Shown here: piece after piece, positions 12,201-22,529 of the stretch
How positions within the stretch are numbered: the first letter of the stretch is position 1
Layout of the letters: every line of letters starts with the position of its first letter
Assembly: GCA_028554645.1 (NCBI GenBank)
Contig: JAQOOI010000022.1
Coordinates: 2,728,001-2,792,000 of the forward strand
Direction of reading: 5' to 3'
Length of the DNA stretch: 64,000 nt
Origin: Omphalotus guepiniiformis
Lineage: Eukaryota; Basidiomycota; Agaricomycetes; Agaricales; Omphalotaceae
Program-made: the position numbers and the translations under genes
Notes under the pieces: generated by a model
Database searches by the model: none
Seen by the model: only the letters and a program-made list of their open reading frames with translations
Told to the model about the DNA's origin: nothing

Positions 12201-15200
12201 TATGTCATGGAAGCGTTCGAGGTACTGAGTCTGATGCCAGGTGAGGACATAATCAGAGTTCCATGAGACGCGACGACGCAAGGACCTTGATACATTAGCG
12301 CTGTGATGTACTCCATTAGTGGTCCTTGAGTATTCTTGGGCATCCACTGCAAAGTCCAAATTCAGGCAAACTTGCTGTAGATTCGACCAGTATGAAGTAG
12401 CAGAAGGCAGTGAAGCAATGGAGATGTCTTTCAAAAAAGGAGGATCAATCTCTGACTTCGCCCAGTGATGCAAAGGCGCAACGTCGTTAAACATCCAATA
12501 TCCGGGGGCAATTAGGGGTGTGTGTACAGTCCAACCTTCACGCGAAGCTTCGTCAAATGACGTAGGATGAGTGCCCTTTGTTTGGCAAGTCACCAAGGGG
12601 GTGGTCGTAGTAGAGGGCTCCAAGGGGACCACAATTCCAAGTGTCCGAAGAACTTCCAAAGTATCCAGCAGCCTTGTACGCGCTCTCGACCGTCCAATTT
12701 GCAACGTCTTGACGAGATCCGGAGGCAGGTCCCGAATGACGGTGCTAAGTCCCCGTTCATTTGACATGAAGTCGGTCAATTCGCTCGAATGCGCTAAAGG
12801 TGGGACTAGTTTGCAGTAAAGTCCCAGCGGAAGGTCGTGCAAAAGAAACGAAAGATTGAAGATCTTCTTTTCGTGGGAGACAATCTGAGAGGACGGATGT
12901 CCCGAATTGAAGGCATCTAGAGCAATCATATGAAGTTCTCGAGCTCGTAGTGCTTTCGCAACGATAGTCCCGTAAGCCTGGCCCAACGTTGATCGTTCAG
13001 TGAGGAGCACGTCCCTAATAACAGCATCTTCGTAAGAAAATAGCTGCTCAGCTCGAGCAGCGTTCTTGCTCCAACGTTCGGCAGGATCAACTCCTGGCTT
13101 TTCCATCTGCAACAGCTGCAAGGGAAGAGCACTTTTGACTATTTTGCCTGATTTGGACCCATATTCAAGTGTCTCCTCTATTCTTCTGCCAAAAGGCGAA
13201 GGAACAGTGGGAGGCGCGGTTCTTCCCAAGTCGATCAGAAATGCATTCAATCTCTGGTCATCCACTGTAGGCAGATATACGATAACCGTCGAACGGCTAC
13301 TCCCGAGATAAGATGGGACTGAGGTCGTGAGTTGTTTAATCTTCCCACGGCTCTCCAAGCTGTTGAAAGTAGCAGTGACGGTCCGCTTGTCTGTTTTTGT
13401 CCCAGGTGGCGAACTTGCCGGCTCACCCGCCTGAGCCAACATCTCCAGTAGCTGCAGATGAGCATCATACAACTCCTTTGTCTGTATGTTGACTATACCC
13501 CCTAGCATTTCTACGACACGAATAAGTTCATTCTCGCGACGCAGGTTGGATACATTGACTCTGGCTCTCGGTTGCGCCGGGACTTTAGTCGATGGGACAT
13601 TCACGCGGCGAGAGCTAGGTGATTGCTCAGAGCTCGTAACCTCTTTCGCCAATCCGGACTGTTTAAATGATTAGGTCAGCTAAGTAAATGCGAGAAGCTG
13701 CGAGACCGCTGACTATTACAGAGTTTGGTTTCTGAGGCAGGCATGCTTCGGAGTCAGGTCGATCTTTTGGAGGAGATGATAAGGGCGCTTCGCTTGCTTG
13801 CTCCCTAGACCCAGCCAAAGCAGATATATGGTCCACGCTTAAAGTCATGCGTTCTTCAGCGCTATCGCTGACTGGTGCAGGGGTGCTCTGTGACATTTCA
13901 ACTGTTTCAACTGCTTCAGCGAGTTCCGTGTCTGAATGAGAATCCACCTCCGGAGGACCTTCACCAGATGGCCCGACTGCATCTTCAACCTCAGCCTCAA
14001 CAGCAGCAGTGGTGTCGATTTCAGAGGGAAGCTTTGCCAAAGAGTGTTGAGGCGGATCGAAATCCTGATTTGTTTGGTGATCAACTTCGACCCCATCAGC
14101 ACCCGATTCCGCCTGTTCTTCGACAGGTTCCTCGACAACAGAGGAAGAAACGGTTCTGCGACGAGCGGACCGTCTTAGAACGGGCTGTATATTTTCAGCA
14201 TCCTCTTTAACGTCTTTGGCTGCCACAGCCGCAAAGTGACCACGTTTCTTGGGAGGAATGTTACATTCCACCTCATTACCGGGGCTTGTTTTCGGTGGCC
14301 GACCGCGTTTCTTTGGTGGTGAATCAACGTCCTCAACCACTTTCTTGGTGCGACCGCGTTTCTTCGGGATGGATGGCTCTACATCACATGTGGTTAGTAC
14401 ATAAACATATATACGTGGAAGCTTAATCCACCTGTTGTAGAAGTGTCAGGATTGCCTGAATCTTTGACGCGTCTCTTCTTTTTTGGCCGTCTATTAGACT
14501 CTAGTGTATCACTGTCATGATCCTCCTCACTTTTCCGTTTGTTACTTTGCGGAGTTTTGGTGTAGCTGGCGGTGATATTTCCGCCGTCGTCATGAAGTTT
14601 CTTCCTCGGGCGACCTTGCTTGATAGTACCGTCAGGTAGAACAGGATTCTTTTGTGGCTTCTTTCTGGTCTTCCCGCTCTTCGAATCTTCTTCATCTTTG
14701 AAGGAGTCTTGGTATTCATGTAGTGCTTTCTCGTTCTGGTAAAATGCGTCCGAATTCACCGAGAGAAACCCGCCGGTGTTTTCAAGATCAACATCGCCAT
14801 AGCCCGCGGTAGACTTATCCAGACCCTCCCTGTCAATTAGAGTCCTATAGGCAGATACAGTGAAGTATCTGTGCCGCCTTTCACGACCACTAGTCTCCAT
14901 CAACGCTGCTATACCTAAGTCGCCCAGATGAGCAGGGGGAGGGTATTTATCGGCCCGTGTAAGCAATAGTTCAATAGTTCGCCTGTCAAATTGACACAGA
15001 GCAACAGCCAATTCCTGCATGCAATTGAGTGACGGCGTTCCAAACGATATGAATTTCTAACTCACGGTCAGTGTCATACCAGCCGTTCCAGCTTCTTCCA
15101 ACAGATCGTTGATCTGTTTATGAATTGTCAGATTCATTTTGACTCCGCCTCCTAGAGCTGTATTTTAAGTTAGATGGGCAGAAAACGACAATAGTAGGGT

Positions 15201-16649
15201 TACTCACCTAGCTCGTCATCTTCGTCGTCATCTCCACCATCTCTCCTCGCCAAGGAATTACTGCCATTGGCGTCAACCAAGGTCGCATTCTCATCCACCA
15301 GACGTAGACAGAGGACAGTACAACCCTTTGAGGCTTTCTTCTTGGTACTTGGTACAATGACCTTTTCGATTACACCCTGCTGTACCAGCTCACGAATACG
15401 ACTTTGAAAGAACCGACGGTCAGTCTTAGTTGGATTGGAGAACCCCTGAAGGACAGAGGTGAAGAAAAAATCAGCAGTCAGAGTAATCAGGCTCACGATA
15501 GTCACAAGCATGTTATGGGAGACATGCATGCTATTTGTGGACGCCTTCAGTAATTTGACCACTCGCGCACGAACCAGAGGCAAGCTGGATAAGTGACGGG
15601 AATCAATGGGAGTGAAGTTAAGAGACTCCACATCCTCCAGCTCCTCGTCATCAAGTAATTCGGTTGCCCGCTCGGAGTTCTTGAGCGCTTCTTCGGCGCG
15701 AAGCTCTTCTTCACGAATTTCATTCCAAGAAGAACTGCGTTCAAAGAAATACCGGTGAATGACAAAATGTGTTCCGACACCACCACGTCTCACTTTGACC
15801 CTACAAATGAAATAGCAAATCAGCTGAAGAGAACCATGGACGTCAGATTGAAAGAATTACACGAGATTGAGTTCAGTCAATTGTTTAACCAGATAAAAAC
15901 AGGTTTTCTGGTCGTACTTTGACTGTTGACCAAGCTGAACGACCGTGACACCTTTTTCTCTCCCTCGGGTGATGATCTGAAGGGCGCTGTAGACCATAGG
16001 ACTCAATTTCGGAAACTAGTAGCAGTTCATCAACGTCAACAAATGTCAAGATACAACCAGGAAGAAGGTACTGACTCGAATGTGAGTGCCGGTAATCGCT
16101 GAATAGATAGTATCGCGATCACTTGCAATTCTAAGCTTATCACCATACTCGTCTTGCAACTCGGGCAATGGCCTAGATTTTGCGTCGGAAACAAGCTCCA
16201 ACGCAGGGGGTGCAATCATCGCATGTTCTTCTCCATTGGCATTGGCTTTTCGCCTTGCACTGGTCTGCGGAGCTATCCAGACCTCTGAGGTGATACCAGG
16301 CGGAGTAATCCCGACGCGAATCGAAGGTTGCTGAACTATCAGAGACCATATAAAGGCACAGAAGGCCTCGTCTACGGTCTGCTGCTGCGTCGACGACGAG
16401 TGAGAGTAGAAGTCGGTGATGAAATCGGTTAGGCGAGAGACATTGCAACCTAAACGTAGAAATGATTAGTGACCCTTGAAGAGTAGTTGCTAAAGCAAAT
16501 ATGTGATCTAAAAGAGGTGGGTATTGGCAGGGTTCGAACCCTCCTATACCCACTCCCTCGAGCACTACACCTATCACATGATTGGAAAACCCACCAAGAT
16601 CGCCGTCGAAGGCGAGTTCTCGCAGACAATGGTGCAGTAGTTCATCCAT
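9299..16649 (-). CDS. TFC3: TFIIIC B-block-binding subunit (tau138 / Sfc3)
   Basis: The largest TFIIIC subunit recognises the B-box of tRNA genes and recruits TFIIIB for RNA polymerase III. The start ATG at 16649 gives MDELLHHCLRELAFDGDLG; after intron 1 (16450-16594) comes CNVSRLTDFITDFYSHSSST. The N-terminal winged-helix region includes SPMVYSALQIITRGREKGVT, FYLVKQLTELNLVVKVRRGG and HFVIHRYFFERS. A middle basic region (about 14240-14660) has several AT-hook cores (KKRGRPPK, GRPRKK) in acidic linkers. A long exon (11568-13652) has a Lys/Arg/Glu-rich coiled-coil stretch. The extreme C-terminus joins to IELQWRLKSVYDRQEVLELL and ends LDDCKRWYQV at 9301, typical of the family. An in-frame upstream ATG (16715) would add 22 residues; the conserved MDEL start was preferred. 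Confidence 0.92.
16517..16553. promoter_or_regulatory. Palindromic B-box in a hairpin, inside TFC3 intron 1
   Basis: The perfect 14-nt palindrome AGGGTTCGAACCCT (16529-16542) contains GGTTCGAACCC, a full match to the RNA polymerase III B-box (GGTTCGANNCC), readable on either strand. It is framed by GTGGGTAT (16517-16524) and ATACCCAC (16546-16553), so the 37 nt fold into one long stem with a T/T mismatch and one bulge. On the minus strand a TTTT run follows within a few bases. No complete tRNA cloverleaf can be built. The host gene encodes the B-box reader itself. Confidence 0.6.
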
Positions 16650-17103
16650 CCGAGTCAAAGAGTCGACGCCGTCGAGAGCACTAGCCCTATCTGTGTAAAA
16701 GGGCGAGAATTCCACGCAGCCTCAAAAGAGTTGAATAAAAAGGATAAATTGCTTTTTTGTCTAAAGGACTGCACGGACGTCGACAGCGCAAGCTGCGTTA
16801 AAATCTTGAGGAAAAGCGATGAAGGTTGGTGAATCGATCCGGGTATGGGAGGGAGACTCGGAAGCGATCGATGACTGTGACTCTTGCCACTCCTCTTTTG
16901 TCACGCACTAACAAGCTTGGAGCCTCTTGGAGCGGTAAATCGTAAGTGAATAGTAAATGCAATAAGTAGGTAACGACGTCGAAGACGGTTTTGTGATATC
17001 TATGCTACGGAGGCGAGGTCTATGATACAACCCAAAATGAGAGCAATGAGAAGAACATGTCGAAAGTCATTAATGGTGGAAAGCTGTTACATATGTCCTT
17101 CTC
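16650..17103. other. TFC3 5' flank and 3' flank of the PRELI gene
   Basis: About 450 bp between the TFC3 start codon and the stop of the upstream PRELI-family gene. It presumably holds the TFC3 promoter. An open frame continues 66 nt upstream of the chosen TFC3 ATG but lacks conservation cues. No repeat or RNA gene was recognised. Confidence 0.4.
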
Positions 17104-17756
17104 TCATGCGGCTGCAACCTGCATCTGTTGCCGTTCCTCCCATAATCGTCGCAGGACGTCCGTAAACGCCATTTTACCCAACTGCGCATTTTGTTCGAAC
17201 CTTTGAACCAGCCATTTCTCTAAACCGTCAGCCGCACTCCGCCATAACGCCATCCTTGCTTGAATCTCTGCTGTCTGAGAGAACGCTGTTGAGTGTGGAG
17301 AAGAAGGTGTGTATTGTATCTTTTCCAAACAGGTTGCGAATTGGGATAGCGAAAGGTTTTCGGAAGTTATAATCGCATTTTGCTTCTTCGGGTCAATGAA
17401 AGATATTTCCCGCACAAAAGCATCTTCTGAACCGCCGAATAACTGTCCAAGCGAGTGTTTGAACATGAACCATTAGAAAGCTGAAGCTACGAATAACTTC
17501 ACTATCCATATCGGTGCTTTCTGTTTGCACCCTAACACCCGCTCTGTTCTAATTATCCCCGTCTGGGGGTCTACAGAACGATCCACAACGTCGATGCTAA
17601 TGACATGCGAGCACTTGGGGTTCGGGTATTTGTGCCACATTCCGATAACAACATGAGACCAGGGATGGCTGCGAGGAAAGAGCTTCATCAGCATTAGAAA
17701 TGACTCGTCAGATTTGAGACGTACTCGTAATTGAACAATTGGTTGATGAAATGCAT
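17104..17756 (-). CDS. PRELI/MSF1 domain protein, Ups2/Ups3 (PRELID3)-like
   Basis: PRELI-family proteins sit in the mitochondrial intermembrane space and, with Mdm35, shuttle phospholipids between the two membranes. Exon 1 starts at 17756 (MHFINQLFNY) and ends inside an Asp codon. The next exon continues HPWSHVVIGMWHKYPNPKCS, VISIDVVDRSVDPQTGIIRT, ERVLGCKQKAPIWIVK. After a second intron come GGSEDAFVREISFIDPKKQN, LSLSQFATCLEKIQYTPS and a C-terminal helix LEKWLVQRFEQNAQLGKMAF. The order PWSHV-WHKYPNP-VDPxTGxxRTERxL is the PRELI signature. Compared with the second PRELI gene at 38.6 kb, the sequence is closer to the Ups2/PRELID3 type (phosphatidylserine carriers). That subtype is inferred. Confidence 0.88.
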
Positions 17757-17952
17757 GATAGAGAGTGAAATAAAAAGCCGAAAGGATTAGAGAATGAAAT
17801 ACAAGTAGAAATCTAAGAGCAAGATGCTCGTGTGATACGAAAGCTGTCCAAGTCTCTCTGGCTGTTCTTGCAGAGCGAAACTTTTATTTTCACACGACCG
17901 CGGCCGATTCCGGTGGAAACCGGGGATATTTCACGTGAGTTCAACCAACCAA

Positions 17953-18359
17953 TCAGATCGAGAGCCATTTACGTATGACGTAGAGGAGCAGGAGTAAAGG
18001 AGCAGCCACGCCAATATCCAAGCTCGCAAGCGGCGACGTATGTGCGCATACAAGCTCAAGGAGTAGGCGAAGCTCGATTGGAGGAGACCATAACCGCCAA
18101 CCGTCTTGTAACAGTTTGGTACACGGTGGACGATGATTTCTCAATTCAGGTCCTGGCTCGGCGTGGGGGCACGGGGGTGGGATGGGGATAGGGGGGGGGG
18201 GGCGAATTCGAAATGCGGTGAATTCGAAATGCGGGTATAAACAGATAAGGCTGTACCGCAAAAGGCACATACTGAAAAGCCTCCGACCAAGATAACTCTC
18301 TGGCTCATCGGTTCAGCATGCAACAACCCAAGCAGAAGAACAGGGTACAATAATAACAT
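17953..18359 (-). CDS. Doubtful small membrane protein (uncharacterised)
   Basis: Not recognised. An ATG at 18359 opens a signal-like hydrophobic stretch (MLLLYPVLLLGLLHA) followed by a second hydrophobic run (VILVGGFSVCAFCGTALSVY). A different frame farther on (to 17953) ends with IGVAAPLLLLLYVIRKWLSI, also hydrophobic. The two could be exons of one small membrane protein, but the segment between them is low-complexity Pro-rich sequence translated from a C-run and a tandem repeat (18191-18234), and no convincing splice pair was found. It could equally be non-coding spacer. Confidence 0.22.
18191..18234. repeat. G12 homopolymer followed by a 16-nt tandem repeat
   Basis: Twelve G residues (18191-18202) are followed by two copies of GAATTCGAAATGCGG (18204-18218 and 18220-18234) separated by one T. 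The unit contains the palindromes GAATTC and TTCGAA. Lying between the PRELI and RPB7 genes, it looks like slippage-prone spacer. Confidence 0.85.
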
Positions 18360-18562
18360 TCATTAGATCCTAAGCTACAACGCAGCAAAGAACGAGGATA
18401 TCAACAAAATACAAAGATCGCAACATACTGTTGGCCGTTAAAATACATGCACCTTTTTTCCTGCCCTTTTTTTCGCCTCAATGAGAAAACATGCTCCGGG
18501 TGTATGCCGTCTTGTGGCATCTTTGTTGCACGAAACTTAGATTCTTAATGACGACGAATAAT

Positions 18563-19362
18563 CTAATCAATGACTCCCAGATGGTCTTCCTTGATTGTGC
18601 CAATAGCAAACTGAAATCGCAATGAGATCGTGAAGAGTAAGAACAACCCATTTAACAGTGACATACGATTTCTGTTGCGTCTACACGCGTACCGACGATC
18701 TTGAGTCGAACGTTTGTGTTCTTCTCGATGATCTGTTCAGATTTTTCCAACAAGATATCAGGCGCCATAACGAAACGTTATTCAGGAAATTGTACCTGTT
18801 CTTCAGAAGCGAATGACGGTGGATTTGAGTTGGCGTCGAACTTCATATCAGGGTGGATCAACTGCAAAGCATGGGTTTTAGTGAAATTGAAGCAGCTACT
18901 GAGCATTTCTTGACCTGGTGAGACACGAAAACCTGTAACGGTCCAACGTCTGCGAAGAAGCCCATCTTTCAGAGCCGTTGTGAGAGACGTGCAAATTTCA
19001 GATGTGTACAAGCCCATCTTTGTGACATTATTAACAACACCATCAACTACTTCTCCCTTGAAAGGTTTGAATACGATTGCTCTGTATCTTGTTATGAACT
19101 CTGCCTGCCCGCTACCGCTAAGTACCATGCCCTTCCCAATGTCCAATATAGAGACCACAGCGATGATATATCCGAATGAACCAGAACATGTGCCTTCGAC
19201 ATCCGAGTACAATTTTGATTCCAGGAAGTTCAACATACGCGGCCCAAAATAGGACGGATGAAGGAGGATTGTATGTGTCAATTCTTTCTAAGTGAAGAAA
19301 CACGATTCGTGGCGTAAGATCCTCCTTCCTGAAAAAGATAGCGACTTACGATGAAGAACATG
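18563..19362 (-). CDS. RPB7: RNA polymerase II subunit RPB7
   Basis: Rpb7 pairs with Rpb4 to form the stalk of RNA polymerase II. The start at 19362 encodes MFFI, then after an intron KELTHTILLHPSYFGPRMLN. The tip (RNP-like) domain reads DVEGTCSGSFGYIIAVVSI, then GQAEFITRYRAIVFKPFKGE and VVDGVVNN. After an unusual intron (18966-19026) the OB domain resumes MGFFADVGPLQVFVSHQ. It continues LIHPDMKFDANSNPPSFASE, EKNTNVRLKIVGTRVDATEI and ends FAIGTIKEDHLGVID. Length and motif order match the family. The GT-AG choice for that intron removes three residues (Val-Thr-Lys) usually present before MGFF. Confidence 0.93.
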
Positions 19363-19512
19363 GTGGTAACTGGTGGTGGCCCGGAGAAACGGGGACAAGA
19401 CGAAATAAGCGCCAGCGGAAATTACTAGTGCAACACTTTTACAACTAGACGGTTGATTAGTGCATACTCATACTAATACATAAATTACAAGGGAATATTT
19501 ATTGTATCTACA

Positions 19513-22431
19513 TTAGGTGTATACACTATCAGCCAACCCTTTCAGCTGAGCAAGCCTCGCTTTCATCTTGGGCCTGAACCAGAAGAGTAAGTTTTTATTG
19601 GACTCGAAATCGACAAATTACAAACACGTACACCTCCATTAGTTTTGTTTCGAGTGCCTGCTTCTCCTGCTGTATCGCAAGCCGTTTCTCGGCATCCAAC
19701 TTGGTACTGTCGCGAAGTGTAAGTGCTATTCGAACATCCACTGAATGATATGCTTACAAGACGTAGCCTCCTTGCCCATCGTAATGCAAAATCATCGCAT
19801 GGTACTTCCAAAGTGATGGTCGATGTGAAACTGTCAGAAGCGTAATACCCAACTCCGTGGCATGCTCCATCATTCTGCCTTCCATGTCGGCAGGAACGAG
19901 CGAAGTGGCCTCATCGAGGATCGCATACTGTAGAGAATAATAAGTGGATATTAAAGGGTGCATTCATTCAACTCAAGACAACATACTTCGGATTGTGATA
20001 GAAGAGTCTCGCCCAGGCAATCTTCTGCTTATCGCCACCACTTAGAGTATCCCTCCATTCCCTCGTCACGTCCCAACCACCTTCCCGCTCGACAACGTTT
20101 TCCATCTGCACCACCGATAGAATTTTTAGAAGATCCGCATCAGTTATGCCCCCTAACGAACCAAAAGGTCAGACTGGGAATGCAAAGAATGAAAGACTAC
20201 TGACGGGCAGCCATGTCATCTTTTCCATGCGGATAGGTGACTTGATCCCTCAGCGTGCCGAGAGACAAGTATGGCCTCTGTGGGATGAGAATAAATTCCG
20301 ACGCAGAGGGTTTCCGTACAATACCTCCGTAGACAGGCCACAAACCGCCGAGGATCCGGAAGAGGGAAGATTTACCGCAGCCTAAAACTTAATGACTATG
20401 ATTCTATAGGTTATCACATAAAATCCTACCGTTAGGGCCAACAATGAGGAGGTGTTGCTATTAAATAATTTTTAGGTTGGCGTTGCACAAAAACATATAG
20501 ACATACATACACCTTGTTTAATGTGGAAGCTGAGGCTCTTGACCAAAATATCACCATTCGGCGTCACAATCGGGACGTTCTCGAATTGAATATCCTCGGA
20601 TAGAATGACTTCTCCCCGGCCATTGAGGACTAAATGAACCACAATCACAGAAGTGAGCCTCGAGCCATCAATGAAAGATATTGGCTCAACTCTTGACGTT
20701 CTCCTCAGTACTAGCGCTGCTGACCAAAGCTTTCTCAAATTTGCCCTTCTTAACGTCTTGCATTGTCTCTAGCAGCAGAGAGACTCGGGCTGTATATCCC
20801 GCCAGTTCAGAGAGGTCCTTGTATGAGTACATCACTCGGCCAAATGCATCTAGTCAAAATCAGCCAGTGTTCATGAGGATGAGTACACAATTTACCAGAC
20901 GATGAAAGGAGTAGTCGCCGATTTGTTACGAAACCTGAGGACGATTCAGCTTCTCAATGGTCTTGATAGTAAAGATAGTAAGAACCTTCCGTCCTACTGC
21001 CGAGGTCAGCATGCTCGGCACCAGGAATCTTGATGAATACGGGAATAGCACATAGAACTAGCTGAGAACACATTTAGTGCCAGAAATTTTGCAAAGAGAT
21101 ACCAATCACTCACTCCGAAACTTCCCCATAGCCACTTGACAATTCCTTCCTCAACACAGCCAAACCACCACCTTCGTCGAAGGACCTTCCGCTCGTGCAG
21201 GACAACGGTGACATATTCTCTTTCAATGAGCATCTTCTCGGTTGCCTCCCCTCCCATGAATGCGATCTCTTCGGCGAACTCGGACAAGCGAGAATGCGTG
21301 TGTCGTAACGACCCAGCAAGCTGGGCGGATAGCGCTGCATACGCACCAAAGGGAGGGGTTAGGCTACGTACTAAAGGGCCAGTGAGATGGAAAATCAAAA
21401 GGTGCGATAGAAACTAGAACTTACAAAGGGCTGCACTGCACTGAACCAATATAGTCAACCCCAAGAGCCCTTCAGCACCGACATTCTGCGAAAGTTGATA
21501 ATTGTATAAGATGACATCAAGAACCGGTTTTGCCAGATTGGAGTACATGGATGCCAGATGGACGGAGAAACGTTGAATATCATGAGTGATCATCCTGTGG
21601 CCAGGTAAAATTGTCAGTTCTGACAATTCCTCTAAGTATTCTCAAATGCACCAACTGGTCTGCGTTCTTTATTCGATCATCAAGATTCGCTGTGATAGCG
21701 TTGGTTCAGTTGAGAATATGCTGAGGTGAACCGTGGACGTACAAAGTTTATAATACACTTTCCCCTCCGACCCCTCATCTCCATCACCCAGGTATTCTTT
21801 CATCACAGCTGCCGTCAAACGAGAGCGATAGGCGATAGCCAACTTGTTTTGGATGTAACTGAGCCAACTGTTTGTCCATGTAGCTGGTATCGCGACGAGA
21901 AGCCAGCGGAGAATGTTCATGAAGAATTGGAATGGTTCTGCTCGCACGAGAGAGGCGACGATTCTAAGAGAAACGAGAAAAAGTCAGCCACTGTCAATAG
22001 TGAACCAGTGCGCGCACATACTTTCCGTCAAGAGCCGCAACATATAAAGAGATCGCAGTTCTGAAAACGAGTAAGCTCGAGTGCATGAACAGCAACAGTG
22101 CTTCCTTGGATCGGATGCCAGGAATGACTATTCGCAGGATGCTCCTTAGTCTCTGGTAGAAAACGGCGTCGATAGCAACTCTAGGCGGCTTATCAGTCTG
22201 AGATTCAGCACCATCCGTGGATTTTCCTTTTCCCTTCCTCAGCGAATCGCCAGACGGTTTACTTGGTCTCGATGCAAGACCTTTATAAGTGGTGCCAAGC
22301 GCATATAATACAAAAGATATGTTGAGAAGACGTTGAACAAGCGGCCTATGAGCAACATAAGTCTTAGAGAGACGCTCAAAGGAATGTCGGAGTTCCTTAT
22401 AGCGCAGCGTCGAAAGAGCAGGCATTGGCAT
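19513..22431 (-). CDS. Peroxisomal long-chain fatty acid ABC half-transporter (ABCD family, Pxa-like)
   Basis: ABCD half-transporters import very long- or long-chain acyl-CoA into peroxisomes and work as dimers. The ATG at 22431 begins [20 protein letters not shown], followed by the ABCD membrane domain with [20 protein letters not shown] and [14 protein letters not shown] (the EAA-like region), [20 protein letters not shown], and [20 protein letters not shown]. The nucleotide-binding domain has the Walker [15 protein letters not shown] (about 20350-20440), the signature [19 protein letters not shown] and the Walker B AILDEATS (near 19900-20060). The tail ends [15 protein letters not shown]. 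More than ten short introns are present. It resembles Pxa1/Pxa2 and PMP70/ALDP; which of the two fungal paralogues is not resolved. Confidence 0.92.
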
Positions 22432-22529
22432 TGGCAGAAAGGAGCAGCGGAATCCGGATATTTAAAACGCGATTTTCATGTGATTTATTACCCCGCATCG
22501 CCCGGCCCGGAGTCAGTTTACTGCAGAAA

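Noticed and set aside
11568..13652. A separate 694-residue gene
   Set aside because: It is the long middle exon of TFC3; flanking exons join in frame and family features continue on both sides.
16516..16595. A tRNA gene around GGTTCGAACCC in TFC3 intron 1
   Set aside because: GGTGGGT...ACCCACC looks like an acceptor stem and a TTTT run follows, but four extra bases separate the T-arm from that stem. The A-box is poor and too close to the B-box, and the T-stem has a mismatch. No cloverleaf fits.
16650..16715. TFC3 start at 16715
   Set aside because: In-frame ATG, but the added 22 residues lack family features and MDEL... matches the usual N-terminus.
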